A stretch of DNA of 56,801 nucleotides from Thermoplasmatota archaeon (GTDB lineage Archaea; Thermoplasmatota; Penumbrarchaeia; JASLWR01), in the NCBI GenBank assembly GCA_030740765.1, contig JASLWR010000017.1, forward strand, positions 1-56,801. The letters run 5' to 3'. The notes beneath the pieces are model-generated. The model was not told where the DNA came from and searched no databases. It saw only the letters and a list, made by a program, of their open reading frames with translations. A program made the position numbers and the translations under genes. Positions 9,429 through 18,968 of this stretch are shown here, piece by piece (the stretch's first letter is position 1; each line of letters opens with the position of its first letter).

Positions 9429-10040
9429 TTGACCGATGACAGTAATACGAAAACGTCTCCTGTTTCAGAGGATTGCAATAGTGCTAGTAGTGCTGATTAT
9501 AAGAAATTTTCGAAGAAGGAATTGATTTGCTCCCTTGTGGAAAGAGACCGGGAAATGGCAGATCTGAACGTTAAGTTCGCAAAGCTTCTTGAAAACACGG
9601 CCGTCCTTAAGAACCAGCATGTCCGGCTGGAAGCGGATTTCATCAATTTCCGAAAGAGAAATCAGAAAGAACGGCAAGCACTCATTGCCAACGTAAGGGA
9701 GGACGTTATCATAAATTTTTTGAATGTCAAGATGAATCTGGACAGGGCCTTTGCCCAGATAAAAGATTCCAAAGACATATTTGGTCTGCAGAAAGGTCTG
9801 GAAATGGTGGACCTTCAACTGACCCAGTTTCTTGAATCCCAGGGAGTACGGGAGATTTCCGGGGAGGGCGATTGCTTTGATCCGGCTTTCCAGGAAGCGG
9901 TCAATACGGTAGTGAACACGAACATTACGGAGGACACCGTACTACAGATGATTGAAAAGGGTTATATGCTCAATGACAGGGTGATAATTCCAATGAAATG
10001 CATCGTATCGGTCCCTCCGGATGGTACGGATGAGAACTGA
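9429..10040 (+). CDS. grpE: GrpE, nucleotide exchange factor of DnaK
   Basis: GrpE drives ADP release from DnaK (Hsp70) in the cytoplasm. The protein has an acidic, disordered N-terminus, a long helix with the GrpE motif RLEADFINFRKRNQKE, and the C-terminal beta domain (FDPAFQEAVNTV, GYMLNDRVIIPMKCIVS, compared with the usual GYxLxxRVIRPAxVxV). A TTG at 9429 is chosen because GGAGG (9416-9420) lies 8 bases upstream; an ATG at 9387 would add 14 residues but lacks a binding site. TATA-like sequence near 9330-9338. dnaJ begins 26 bases downstream, so they form a chaperone operon. No dnaK is in the window. Confidence 0.92.
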   Translation: MTDDSNTKTSPVSEDCNSASSADYKKFSKKELICSLVERDREMADLNVKFAKLLENTAVLKNQHVRLEADFINFRKRNQKERQALIANVREDVIINFLNVKMNLDRAFAQIKDSKDIFGLQKGLEMVDLQLTQFLESQGVREISGEGDCFDPAFQEAVNTVVNTNITEDTVLQMIEKGYMLNDRVIIPMKCIVSVPPDGTDEN

Positions 10041-10066
10041 GAAAATCGATAAGGGAGCCCAGAGGG

Positions 10067-11236
10067 ATGACAAAACAGGACCTGTACGAAACCCTAGGTA
10101 TATCCCGCGATGCCGACGAGAAGGGAATTACCAAGGCTTACCGGAAATTGGCCATGAAATATCATCCCGACCGGAATCCGGGGGACAAGGGCGCCGAGGG
10201 CAAGTTCAAGGAGGCTACGGAAGCCTACGAAGTATTGTCCAACGCGGATAAGAAGAGACAGTACGACACATACGGTTCTGTGAGCGATACTCCCGGTGGA
10301 TATGACATGCACATGGATATGGGAGATGCCATGAGCATTTTCAGACGGGTGTTTCAGGATTTTGGTTTTGGTGGGTTTTCGGGCATGGGCAATGATTTTT
10401 TCACGCCCTTTGGCCGTCAGAATGCAGGAAGGGGAGCGATGGGGAGAGCCGCTGGGGAGGACGGCAGTGATATTATAACAGATATTACCATAGATCTTAT
10501 AGAAGCGGCGACCGGCATCTCGAAAACCATCGAGATCGAGGCAAAGATGAAATGTTCTTCGTGTAAAGGAACCCGGATGGCGGAGGGCGGCGAGATGATA
10601 GTATGTAGTGATTGTGGTGGAACCGGTCAGGTCAAGGAAGTTAGGAGAACCCTCATCGGCCAGATCATCAATATTGCGGGCTGTCCTGAATGCAAAGGAA
10701 GAGGTGAGATAATCAAGGGCAAGTGCCGCCAGTGCAAGGGTAAGGGTCGTGTTCATAAGAACCGAAGGATATCAATAGACATACCGCCGGGAATATCCGA
10801 TCGTTCCAGCCTGCGCCTTACGGGAAAAGGAAATGAAGGATTGAACAATGGACGGGGTGGTGATCTGTATGTGGTGGTGAGGATTCCGGAGCACGATTTC
10901 TTTAAAAGGAACGAGGAAGATATCGCGGTGGAGATACCTATTACCATTGGCCAGGCGTTGCTTGGGGATACCATCGTCATCCCCACAATCCAGGGCGATG
11001 AGAAGTACTCGATAAAACCGGGGACCGAACCTGACTCAGTAATAACGATGAAGGGGAAAGGCATGCCGAGATTGGGTAGCCGGGGCAGGGGAGATCAATA
11101 CGTACGTTTTTTTTACATTTTACCGGAGAAGATGAACTCCAAACAGAAAAAATTGGCAAAACAATGGTTCGCCCTTGAAAAAAAGGAACGTTTAGCCATC
11201 CGTGAAACGCTAAAGAAAAGGGCAAAAGGCAAATGA
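10067..11236 (+). CDS. dnaJ: DnaJ, Hsp40 co-chaperone
   Basis: A full-length type I DnaJ of 389 residues. The J-domain (residues 3-68) has the HPD motif at 33-35 that triggers DnaK ATP hydrolysis. A Gly/Phe-rich linker with FGFGGFSGMG follows. The zinc domain has four CxxC units (CSSCKGT, CSDCGGTG, CPECKGRG, CRQCKGKG) at about 163-223; the first departs from the standard CxxCxGxG. The two C-terminal substrate-binding domains and the dimerisation end follow. The ATG is preceded by a purine-rich AAGGGAG. It is in an operon with grpE. Functionally linked to the J-domain at the end of the giant protein at 34495-41982, which might compete for the same DnaK. Confidence 0.97.
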   Translation: MTKQDLYETLGISRDADEKGITKAYRKLAMKYHPDRNPGDKGAEGKFKEATEAYEVLSNADKKRQYDTYGSVSDTPGGYDMHMDMGDAMSIFRRVFQDFGFGGFSGMGNDFFTPFGRQNAGRGAMGRAAGEDGSDIITDITIDLIEAATGISKTIEIEAKMKCSSCKGTRMAEGGEMIVCSDCGGTGQVKEVRRTLIGQIINIAGCPECKGRGEIIKGKCRQCKGKGRVHKNRRISIDIPPGISDRSSLRLTGKGNEGLNNGRGGDLYVVVRIPEHDFFKRNEEDIAVEIPITIGQALLGDTIVIPTIQGDEKYSIKPGTEPDSVITMKGKGMPRLGSRGRGDQYVRFFYILPEKMNSKQKKLAKQWFALEKKERLAIRETLKKRAKGK

Positions 11237-11248
11237 TTCTATGATGCT

Positions 11249-12646
11249 TCAGTTCAACCAGGACATATCTTCGTCCTTTCTTCCATAGCGCCGGGACCCC
11301 TGTTGATAATCATCCCCGGACCCATCACTTTTTTTCCCGTATGCTGACCGCGGTCTCCTTCGTCGGGTTCTACCACCCCGATCACGGCGTTCATCCCGCC
11401 CCCTCATTTTCTCTGACCCGGTTTTCCGAACATGACCGCCTCTTTCTTCCTTCCTCGTAGACGTTCCTCTGCGACCCTTTGGTGCTTCATTTCCCCTATC
11501 ACCCCTGCTCTCTCCCCCCCTTCTGCCTGACCTTTCACCACGAGAGCCGTAACGATCTTTCCCGTCTTCCCCCTCCTGTCCACTTGAATCCCTGCCATAT
11601 CGCCCACCTCTCCTATTTCGAGATTCATTATTACCCCCCCACGCTACCTCGTCATCATCTCGTTCTCTTTTAGACCCTCTTTTCCTGCTTCCCCTCCGTT
11701 CGTCGCTCTGGCGTCCTCTTCCTTTACCCTGCTTGCCTTTAGCGTCGGCCTCACCCCATGCTATTTCGTCATCACCCGATTCCTCTTCCCACCGTTCTCT
11801 TGCCTCGTCCCTCCCCCGTCGTCTCCGGTTCCTCGGTCCTTCATCACCTGCCTCCCCCCATGAAATATCATTCCCTGCCGGTTCTTCCTCCCATGCAGCA
11901 TCGTCGTCGTATGATCTACCTGAAGATTTTTCACTCCTGTGGTCTGGGTCTTGATGACGGGCGCCAACGAACCCCCCTTCATGATCGTATCCCTTGTTGC
12001 GACTCCCACTCTCGCTCGCTTTCATTCTCTCATCTTTATGTATCTGCCGCATCATACCCTTTATCTGGTCGGTTCCCCCCTTGTAGATAAGCGCCCCCCC
12101 ACCGAAGATCCCAATTGCAACTATAATAATTACATACATGGCTAGGCCCGGTTCGAATATCTCGTTAGTTTCCGAGACGGCGACATTCTTTGGAGTGGAT
12201 ATCTCTACCGTTCCGTAGTTGTCAGGTCCCAAGGCGTTCGAGCGGGATACCCCCAAATGGACGGTTCCATCGTCCAGCTGAGACCCTTGCACCACTATTG
12301 TATCGTTAAGCGCGGGTCGATATTTCATCAAAGGAAGCTCAGTCCAGGTTATCATATCGGCTGAGCTCCAAAGCATGACGTCAGATATGTCGATATCTGT
12401 CGATTCGGAAATACCCACCTCGATCAGGAAATCACCCGTGGCTTTTTTTGGGATCGAGGTGATATTAATTGGGGTTGCATTATCGGCTCGCTCTCCATGT
12501 GCTTCGGAATTCCCATGCGGCTCCGTCAGCTCTGCAGTTCCGTTTTTATATTCGAAAATCGGTGGTTGTGATAAAATAATTAAAGTCGCACCGAATATGA
12601 TAATAAGGACCATTATCCACTTGATGGTTTTTTCAGTTCCATGCAT
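11249..12646 (-). CDS. Two-pass membrane protein with Arg-rich, Trp-motif cytoplasmic tail
   Basis: About 465 residues, second gene of a two-gene operon. The ATG at 12646 lies 4 bases after the stop of the upstream gene and follows GGGAAGTGAG; a longer in-frame start inside the upstream gene is less likely. There is an N-terminal signal/anchor helix (IMVLIIIFGATLIILS), an exterior domain of about 150 residues, a second helix (MYVIIIVAIGIFGGGALIY), then about 270 low-complexity residues rich in Arg, Gly, Asp, Glu and Ser. Five short acidic-Trp motifs recur in the tail: DDAAWEEE, NDISWGEA, DDEIAWGEA, DDEVAWGG and the C-terminal DEDMSWLN. No family is recognised. The motifs look like docking sites for a cytoplasmic partner. 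Confidence 0.75.
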   Translation of the reverse strand: MHGTEKTIKWIMVLIIIFGATLIILSQPPIFEYKNGTAELTEPHGNSEAHGERADNATPINITSIPKKATGDFLIEVGISESTDIDISDVMLWSSADMITWTELPLMKYRPALNDTIVVQGSQLDDGTVHLGVSRSNALGPDNYGTVEISTPKNVAVSETNEIFEPGLAMYVIIIVAIGIFGGGALIYKGGTDQIKGMMRQIHKDERMKASESGSRNKGYDHEGGFVGARHQDPDHRSEKSSGRSYDDDAAWEEEPAGNDISWGEAGDEGPRNRRRRGRDEARERWEEESGDDEIAWGEADAKGKQGKGRGRQSDERRGSRKRGSKRERDDDEVAWGGNNESRNRRGGRYGRDSSGQEGEDGKDRYGSRGERSGRRGGESRGDRGNEAPKGRRGTSTRKEERGGHVRKTGSEKMRGRDERRDRGGRTRRRRPRSAYGKKSDGSGDDYQQGSRRYGRKDEDMSWLN

Positions 12647-12650
12647 GAAC

Positions 12651-15600
12651 TCACTTCCCTTTCCCGGCGTCCAAAGCGGGACCCCCACTGATTTCCTTCA
12701 CTTCCTCCGAGCCACTTTTTTTCTGACGTTTGCGCAGTAGTTTTTGCCGCTTTCGATCCAGGGATTCGGCCCTTTTCACCACTTCCCTTTTCCCCAATCG
12801 CGACAGGAATATCCCCCCTGCCATCACAAGCGCAACCACGATGGAAACCGAGCATATCACCGTTCTGGTATTTGATGGGTATAATACCTCGATCTCCATA
12901 GATGTGGTGTTCGTTTGATTGTCGTTGTCCGATACCGTTAAGGTGATCGTGTAACGCCCCTCCTTTTCGTATTTCCAAGATGCAATTGCAGTATCAGCGT
13001 CCACGTCGTTCATTTTGTTACCGTCCCCATCGGAATCCACTCCGTCATCGAAATCCCATTGGTACGACACAATATTTCCATTGGGAGTGGAATCCCTGGC
13101 GTCGAACTTTATCTTTTTACCCGGTTCTCCCCCATCGATTTTTTTGATTTTCGCTTCTGGCGGAATTTTTTGCGGTTTCACTATGATCGGCAGGTCCAGG
13201 GTTATTTCCCCCGTCGTATAATCCCCGATTATGGTTAGCAGGTATTCACCGGGGTCCACATCGATCGGAATGGAGACTATGACCTTAATGATCTTCGTTT
13301 CACCATTCTCCACCACTACAGTATTATTATAGTCTACAACGCCACCGGCGAGCCCGGTATCTTCGAAGGATATCGATACGGGTACGTTGCCGGTATTGGC
13401 TATGGAAATTGTGAAATTCGCGGTTTTACCTTGTATTATATCGAGTCTCGGCAAGTTGTCCATTATTTCCATACTAATTTCGATTCTAGGTTCGAAGGAG
13501 ACATTGATCTCGAATTTCCAGATACCGCTCATACATCTCCCTTCCAAAGTGGGGGTCGTTGGAATGACCTTCCAGTAATAGGTGGCAATATCCCCAAGGT
13601 CGGTCAATGGATACCAGGTATTCCCGGTCGTGGCCACTTCGATGATGGTGTCGTTTCTGCCACCGAGGAAGACATGATAAGTGGTGTCTTCTTCAGTGTT
13701 CTCAGACATCCATGTCAGGTTCACTGCCGTCATATTCAGAGTAATCCCATTCAGGGGAGCCTGTAAACTTACTTCAGGGATGCTAACTTCCGTGTCCACA
13801 CTAAAGGACCAGAAGTTTTCCGGTGTGGTACCGAAGAGATCGCCGTCGAAAGCTTTGACGTACCAGTAATAAGTGGTGGAGTCCTCCAATCCCTTAATGA
13901 AAATATAGTTTAGCTCTACGTCACGGGAATGGAGTGCCGGGGGCTGCGTTTTTCCCAGGTAGAAGTCATAGGATAACTCGGACGGATCATTATCTATATC
14001 GCGGGGAGTCCAGGAGAAGTTCACATTCACGTCCCTCTCTATTGAGCCGTCCTTAGGATGTGGTGATTCTACATCCGGGTGATCGTTCACTGGCACCACC
14101 GTCACCGGGATTGTGATAATACCAGTTTCCATTGAGTGATTGTTCAACTGGCGGGCATAGATGTCGATACTCGTTTTACCATTATAGTCTTTAGAAGGTG
14201 TGATGGTGATCTTGGTGTCATTGCCGACGGTTGCCGAAATGTTCTCATCCGACAGGGTGAGAATCAGTTCCAGGGCGTCTCCCTCGGCATCGAACAGGTA
14301 ATCATCAAGTGAAAAATCGGTTGTGTGCATGTTGTCCTCTGCTAGAGAAAGTGCTGGTGGAACCCTGCTCCAGACCGGGCCGTCATCAATATTTATTACT
14401 GTGATATTTATGGGACTTGACAAGATACTCCGGCCGAATGAATTGGTGCAGTTAAGGATGATCTCTACCGTCCCGGTCCAGTTTACCACCAGCCCTGAGA
14501 GGTCCAATTTGGAGCCGTTCAACACAATGGTGATGTTCATACTATCCGATATGGACTCGATGGCATAGCTAGGGGGCCATCTCTCGGCATAGGTATCGAA
14601 GAAATATTCTCTAAGATCGATGAGATTATCCTTGGGACTGTCTTCGGTGACGTTGATAACAGTTGGGAAATCTTCCAGTGGCAGTGGTGTTGCGATCCCA
14701 CCCGATGGTGTCCAGTTCACCCCCCAGTCATTCAGGATCGGACTATTAATCCCGGCTGAAAGAAAAGAAGCTTTCAGGTAGATCCAGCCATGGTCAGCAG
14801 GATGAATGTCTCCAATGTTTATCGACTCCTTCCCCCCTGACGCCGTCGTCGTTGTCAATACGTCTCCGGTGATGTTGTCATGCACTGTAATATTAATATT
14901 ATTTTGATCCGGTACCGAGCAATTTATCCGAAGAGTATCCCAGAAATAATTTTCGGGGAGTTCGATAGGGCTTGACATTATTGATGCCGCGAGGGTTAGA
15001 TTATCGATTTCGACATTTCCGGAGACTACGGCGTTTGTGCTTTCGCCTATCTTTTCATCCCCGATAAAACTGTCTCTCCAGGAATTTTCCTTTATCCATT
15101 CGACACCCCATGACATAAGCCGAGGTGTATATTGGCCGTTACCCGATAGAACCGCCTGAAACCGGATCTTATCGATCCCCATACCGTTCAGACCCGTAAG
15201 ATCGATATTGGTTCCAGTCACTGATAGATATCCGATGATAGTCGTGTTGAACTCGTTTTCCACAGATATATTGACATATGTATCGGAAGGCTCGGTTTTT
15301 TCCAGAGAGAGGTACGACCACTGCATGTCGTTCGGGAGGGCAAGCATTGTGGAGCTGATATGACCCGAATTACGAAAACGGTTCACCTGACCCTCGATCT
15401 CTCGGGAACTCAGGGTACGGTTCCACACAGCTACCTCATCGATCCGTCCATCGAACCAATCTCTAAAAGATGTTCCATTCCACGAAGAACCCAACTGAAG
15501 AGAGTCAGTTACAGAGATATTTTCAGTGGTGTTATCGGTGATGTTTCCTTCCCTGATCCCGTCCACATACAGGATAATCTGGTCCGCCGCCGTATCCCTG

Positions 15601-16385
15601 CTCAGTCCAATGTGATGCCATTTCCCGTCATCAACGTTAGTACCGCTCTCGATCCGTACTTCGGTTGCATTGTCGCCGACGACAACAGTAGCCTTGTGCG
15701 GATTTCTCTCGTCTATCAAAATGGCATAGCCGTGGGTGCTGCCGCCGAACCGCCCTCTGGTAACGATACTCTGGTTGGTGGAATTAGTAGTATTGATCCA
15801 TGCTGTAACGGTGAATGAATCGTTGCGGTTGACGTCCAGGTTCGAGGAATTCCCGCAGTCAACGCGGTCGTCGAGTCCGTCGAATTCCAGCGAGCCCCCG
15901 AATTTCCCCCCCGTCCAGTTAGCGCCACCGCTTACGGTCCCATTGTTATTGTTTCCGGTCCAGTCATGTGCAGTTTCGCCGCTGGTCTCGTTGAAGTGCC
16001 ACAATCCGCTGCAGTTGCCGCCGGGTATTATGACGTTTTCGGCAATCCCCACCATTCCTTCGTCTACAGATACGTTGGCACTGTCTTTTATACTTTTATT
16101 ATTTAAAAATTCATCGTACCATGAACCACCAAAGCCGTCATTTTCCAATTCGGAACTTCTGCTTGACTTCTGGGACTCCTCGATAATGGTCTCTTTTTGA
16201 TCTTCATCATAAGGTCCTTCCCCGTCATTCTTCCCCACCGGGGGTATGGCTGTGGTAGTGTAGACCTCCTTCTTTCCGTTGGAGTCGGGACTGTAAGGTT
16301 TAGCTGCTAACAGGTAGCCCGATAGAATCTGGGTCAGCAACAGAATAATTATCCCAAGAGTGATCCGTTTCATATTAGCAGCCAT
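12651..16385 (-). CDS. Large surface protein: LamG-like, cadherin-like, FN3-like and PKD domains
   Basis: 1,244 residues. The ATG at 16385 follows GAGGG. A signal peptide (ITLGIIILLLTQILSGYLLA) is followed by a concanavalin/LamG domain at about 125-330 (CSGLWHFNETSGE, YAILIDERN, WHHIGLSRD, DGRIDEVAVWNRTLSS), then several beta domains. A cadherin-like repeat (SLAEDNMHTTDFSLDDYLFD) and FN3-like domains (TTYYWYVKAFDGD, ATYYWKVIP) lie in the middle. A PKD domain (KFDARDSTPNGNIVSYQWDF) and a transmembrane helix (VICSVSIVVALVMAGGIFL) with a basic tail end the protein. Probably an adhesin or carbohydrate-binding S-layer-associated protein. It is co-transcribed with the tail-bearing membrane protein downstream. 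Confidence 0.87.
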   Translation of the reverse strand: MAANMKRITLGIIILLLTQILSGYLLAAKPYSPDSNGKKEVYTTTAIPPVGKNDGEGPYDEDQKETIIEESQKSSRSSELENDGFGGSWYDEFLNNKSIKDSANVSVDEGMVGIAENVIIPGGNCSGLWHFNETSGETAHDWTGNNNNGTVSGGANWTGGKFGGSLEFDGLDDRVDCGNSSNLDVNRNDSFTVTAWINTTNSTNQSIVTRGRFGGSTHGYAILIDERNPHKATVVVGDNATEVRIESGTNVDDGKWHHIGLSRDTAADQIILYVDGIREGNITDNTTENISVTDSLQLGSSWNGTSFRDWFDGRIDEVAVWNRTLSSREIEGQVNRFRNSGHISSTMLALPNDMQWSYLSLEKTEPSDTYVNISVENEFNTTIIGYLSVTGTNIDLTGLNGMGIDKIRFQAVLSGNGQYTPRLMSWGVEWIKENSWRDSFIGDEKIGESTNAVVSGNVEIDNLTLAASIMSSPIELPENYFWDTLRINCSVPDQNNINITVHDNITGDVLTTTTASGGKESINIGDIHPADHGWIYLKASFLSAGINSPILNDWGVNWTPSGGIATPLPLEDFPTVINVTEDSPKDNLIDLREYFFDTYAERWPPSYAIESISDSMNITIVLNGSKLDLSGLVVNWTGTVEIILNCTNSFGRSILSSPINITVINIDDGPVWSRVPPALSLAEDNMHTTDFSLDDYLFDAEGDALELILTLSDENISATVGNDTKITITPSKDYNGKTSIDIYARQLNNHSMETGIITIPVTVVPVNDHPDVESPHPKDGSIERDVNVNFSWTPRDIDNDPSELSYDFYLGKTQPPALHSRDVELNYIFIKGLEDSTTYYWYVKAFDGDLFGTTPENFWSFSVDTEVSIPEVSLQAPLNGITLNMTAVNLTWMSENTEEDTTYHVFLGGRNDTIIEVATTGNTWYPLTDLGDIATYYWKVIPTTPTLEGRCMSGIWKFEINVSFEPRIEISMEIMDNLPRLDIIQGKTANFTISIANTGNVPVSISFEDTGLAGGVVDYNNTVVVENGETKIIKVIVSIPIDVDPGEYLLTIIGDYTTGEITLDLPIIVKPQKIPPEAKIKKIDGGEPGKKIKFDARDSTPNGNIVSYQWDFDDGVDSDGDGNKMNDVDADTAIASWKYEKEGRYTITLTVSDNDNQTNTTSMEIEVLYPSNTRTVICSVSIVVALVMAGGIFLSRLGKREVVKRAESLDRKRQKLLRKRQKKSGSEEVKEISGGPALDAGKGK

Positions 16386-16696
16386 TTTTTCCCTCGATAT
16401 TGCACAATGAAGAAGTTCCTCTCTTTGATAAATGTCTCAAACTCGAAATTATGAGAGTGGTAAGTTATTCGACCTTACAATAGATTTAATATTAAATAAA
16501 TGTTATGTATTATCATAATACGGGATACGGAATACCCGGTCACACGTAGCGGCACACAATGCACATCCATGTTGTAAAAAATCTCCGGTTAATTTCTTTT
16601 AAATCGAGTATATTTATCTTTAAAAAAGATAGACAAGTAAATTACTTTATACAAGCACAAATTATATGATACGATATTGAAACATATGGTGGTTTT
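16386..16696. promoter_or_regulatory. Divergent promoter region
   Basis: 310 bases between the LamG/PKD gene (minus) and the COG2403 gene (plus). It is very AT-rich, with TATA-like tracts on both sides (for example TTTATAC near 16645). A perfect 7-bp inverted repeat TATCTTT-AAA-AAAGATA lies at 16615-16631 and could be an operator for the plus-strand gene. No coding frame. Confidence 0.4.
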
Positions 16697-18025
16697 ATGG
16701 GCCGGAAAAAAGTGCTAATACTCGGAGCAGCAGGAAGAGATTTTCATAACTTTTTAACATATTTCAAGGAAAACGACCATTACCGCGTAGTGGCCTTCAC
16801 AGCTACCCAGATACCGGATATCGACGAAAAGACATTTCCGGCGAGCATGGCGGGTCCCTTGTATGAGGAGGGCATACCGATAGTGTCGGAAAGCCAAATG
16901 GAGCAGCTTATCAGAGAACATGATGTGGATGAATGTGTTTTGGCATACAGCGATCTTCCGTACAATAGGGTGATGAGCCTGGCTTCCCGGGTCAACGCAG
17001 CGGGGGCCGACTTCAAGCTTATGGGGGCAAAGAGCACCATGATCAGCTCCGAAAAACCTCTCATCTCCATATGCGCCACCAGAACCGGATGCGGCAAGAG
17101 CCAGACCTCCCGTACAGTGATAAATATACTCCGATCCCTTGGCAAAAGAGCGGTTGCCATAAGGCATCCCATGCCCTATGGTGATCTCCAGGCCATGGAA
17201 GTGCAACGTTTTGAAACATACGATGATCTTGATAAACATGACTGCACCATAGAAGAGCGGGAGGAATATGAACCCCATATCGATAACAATACTGTGGTTT
17301 TCGCCGGTGTTGATTATGGAAAGATCCTGCGCGAGGCTGAAAAGGAGGCCGACATAATCATATGGGATGGCGGTAACAACGATTTTTCATTCTATCATAG
17401 CGATCTCTACATCACTGTATTGGATCCGCTTCGAGCCGGACATGAACTTACCTATTATCCCGGTGAAACCTCCCTCAGAATGGCAGATGTAGTTATCATT
17501 AACAAGGTTGATACCGCTGAAGACCTCGATGTAAAGAGGGTTCGAGAGAACGTGCAACGTATTATGCCCAATGCTGCGATCATAGAGGCCGAGTCCCCCG
17601 TCACCCTGGATGATATCTCGGCCATTAAGGGAAAACGCGTTCTCGTGGTGGACGACGGCCCTACCCTCACACACGGGGGAATGGCTTACGGTGCAGGTTT
17701 CGTTGGTGCAATGAAGGCCGGGGCTGGGGAAATAATAGACCCACGAGAATTCGCCACCGGTTCCATCAAGAAATTGTTTACGAAATTCCCACATCTCAAC
17801 AAGGTACTGCCCGCCATGGGCTACAGTGTGGAACAGCGCATGGAACTGGAGGACACCATCAATGCATCCGATGCCGATATAGTGGTATCCGGTACTCCCA
17901 TAGATCTACGACGGGTAATAGATCCAAATAAGAGGGTGGTGCGAGTCAGGTACGAGTTGAAACCGGTCAAGGGCCCAAAACTTGAGGATATTCTCGCGAA
18001 ATTTATCGATGAAAATTGCACCTAA
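16697..18025 (+). CDS. COG2403 P-loop GTPase, cyclic 2,3-diphosphoglycerate synthetase-like
   Basis: 442 residues. The N-terminal ~120 residues are a Rossmann-like domain (KVLILGAAGRDFHNF). A P-loop NTPase domain follows with Walker A TRTGCGKSQTSR (about 128-139), Walker B-like DIIIWDGGNND, and an NKVD motif giving guanine-type specificity. The protein matches the COG2403 family, whose members are often annotated as cyclic 2,3-diphosphoglycerate synthetase, the enzyme that makes the thermoprotectant/phosphate store cDPG in some methanogens. Many COG2403 members lie in organisms not known to make cDPG, so the specific reaction is not certain. GGTGG lies upstream of the ATG. Single-gene unit; converges on the acyltransferase gene. 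Confidence 0.75.
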   Translation: MGRKKVLILGAAGRDFHNFLTYFKENDHYRVVAFTATQIPDIDEKTFPASMAGPLYEEGIPIVSESQMEQLIREHDVDECVLAYSDLPYNRVMSLASRVNAAGADFKLMGAKSTMISSEKPLISICATRTGCGKSQTSRTVINILRSLGKRAVAIRHPMPYGDLQAMEVQRFETYDDLDKHDCTIEEREEYEPHIDNNTVVFAGVDYGKILREAEKEADIIIWDGGNNDFSFYHSDLYITVLDPLRAGHELTYYPGETSLRMADVVIINKVDTAEDLDVKRVRENVQRIMPNAAIIEAESPVTLDDISAIKGKRVLVVDDGPTLTHGGMAYGAGFVGAMKAGAGEIIDPREFATGSIKKLFTKFPHLNKVLPAMGYSVEQRMELEDTINASDADIVVSGTPIDLRRVIDPNKRVVRVRYELKPVKGPKLEDILAKFIDENCT

Positions 18026-18051
18026 CCTTGTTGGGAGCCAAGAAACTGACA

Positions 18052-18678
18052 TCAGTATTCGTATTTTTTACCCAGGAGGGCCGCGATCTTTTGCATTATC
18101 TTGCCGGTGGCCTCACGGGTTGCTTTCTTGTCGTCCCCTCTACCGTAATACTCATCGAAATAGAGGGGTTCGCCGAAAACAACTTTCGCTTTTAAAAACC
18201 TTGGGAACTTTTTACCCTTGCCCAATATGTTCCATGTGTTAAATATTGCCACAGGAACAACAGGCGTCTCCGCCTTGATGGCTACCCTTGCAACACCGGT
18301 ATGACCTTTTCCGAGTTTCTCACCTTCAAACGTTGTACCTTCGGGAAAAAAAACCACAGCCTTCCTTTCTTTCAGAGCCTTGATGGCATTCACCAGCGCT
18401 TCATGGTCGCCTTTCCCTCTTTCTACCTCGATCTGTCCTGTGGCTGTGAAAAGAAATCGGCCAAAACGGGTGCTGAAGAGTTCGGACTTTGTAATATAAT
18501 GAAGCGGTCTCCACATGGATGCGCATAATATTACGGGATCCCAGTAACTGCTGTGGTTCGATGCCAGAATCACGCCCTGTTTCTTGAGAACGTTCTCCCG
18601 TCCGATCACTTCGGTCCGGTGTAGTAATGCGACAAAATAGGAACCTATGAAATGCAGGGTCCGATATAACCAGGTCAT
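18052..18678 (-). CDS. PlsC-like 1-acyl-glycerol-3-phosphate acyltransferase family protein
   Basis: 208 residues from the ATG at 18678 (a TTG at 18690 would add four). It carries the acyltransferase block I motif NHSSYWDP (His42, Asp47; NHx4D), block II-like F-x-x-R-region and block III FPEGTTFEGE, then a late VPVAIFNTWNI. The family transfers acyl chains to lysophosphatidic acid or other acceptors at the membrane. Archaeal core lipids are ether-linked and need no such enzyme, so its substrate here is unclear; PlsC homologues do occur in several Thermoplasmatota lineages. An N-terminal hydrophobic patch could anchor it at the membrane. Confidence 0.87.
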   Translation of the reverse strand: MTWLYRTLHFIGSYFVALLHRTEVIGRENVLKKQGVILASNHSSYWDPVILCASMWRPLHYITKSELFSTRFGRFLFTATGQIEVERGKGDHEALVNAIKALKERKAVVFFPEGTTFEGEKLGKGHTGVARVAIKAETPVVPVAIFNTWNILGKGKKFPRFLKAKVVFGEPLYFDEYYGRGDDKKATREATGKIMQKIAALLGKKYEY

Positions 18679-18850
18679 GGATGCACCCAAGATATTTCTG
18701 AAAAGGATATTCGCGAAGTTATTAAATAACTATCGTGTTATTTTTTATCTACGTTCTTGTCTTTCCATCTGTCCCTCAACAGTTGCCCTAAACGCTCCAA
18801 GGAATGAAACCATGAATCGTCACACTTCCGTCTGAGCTCTGTTTTGAGTG

Positions 18851-18967
18851 AAATATATTTATAGGATTACCGGTCATTGGTCGTAAATCAATTATCATGT
18901 GGTTGCCACCATGACCTATAGGGTGGGAAGTACGACGTTCAACATACCAGAATCAATGTGGGAGTAA
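18851..18967 (+). promoter_or_regulatory. Promoter and possible 18-codon leader frame of uppS
   Basis: A TATA-like tract lies at 18851-18863. About 50 bases later an ATG at 18911 opens an 18-codon frame (MTYRVGSTTFNIPESMWE) that ends in TAA at 18965-18967, one base before the uppS ATG. The close junction would allow translational coupling. No strong ribosome binding site precedes the small frame, so it may be chance. Confidence 0.3.
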
Positions 18968-18968
18968 G

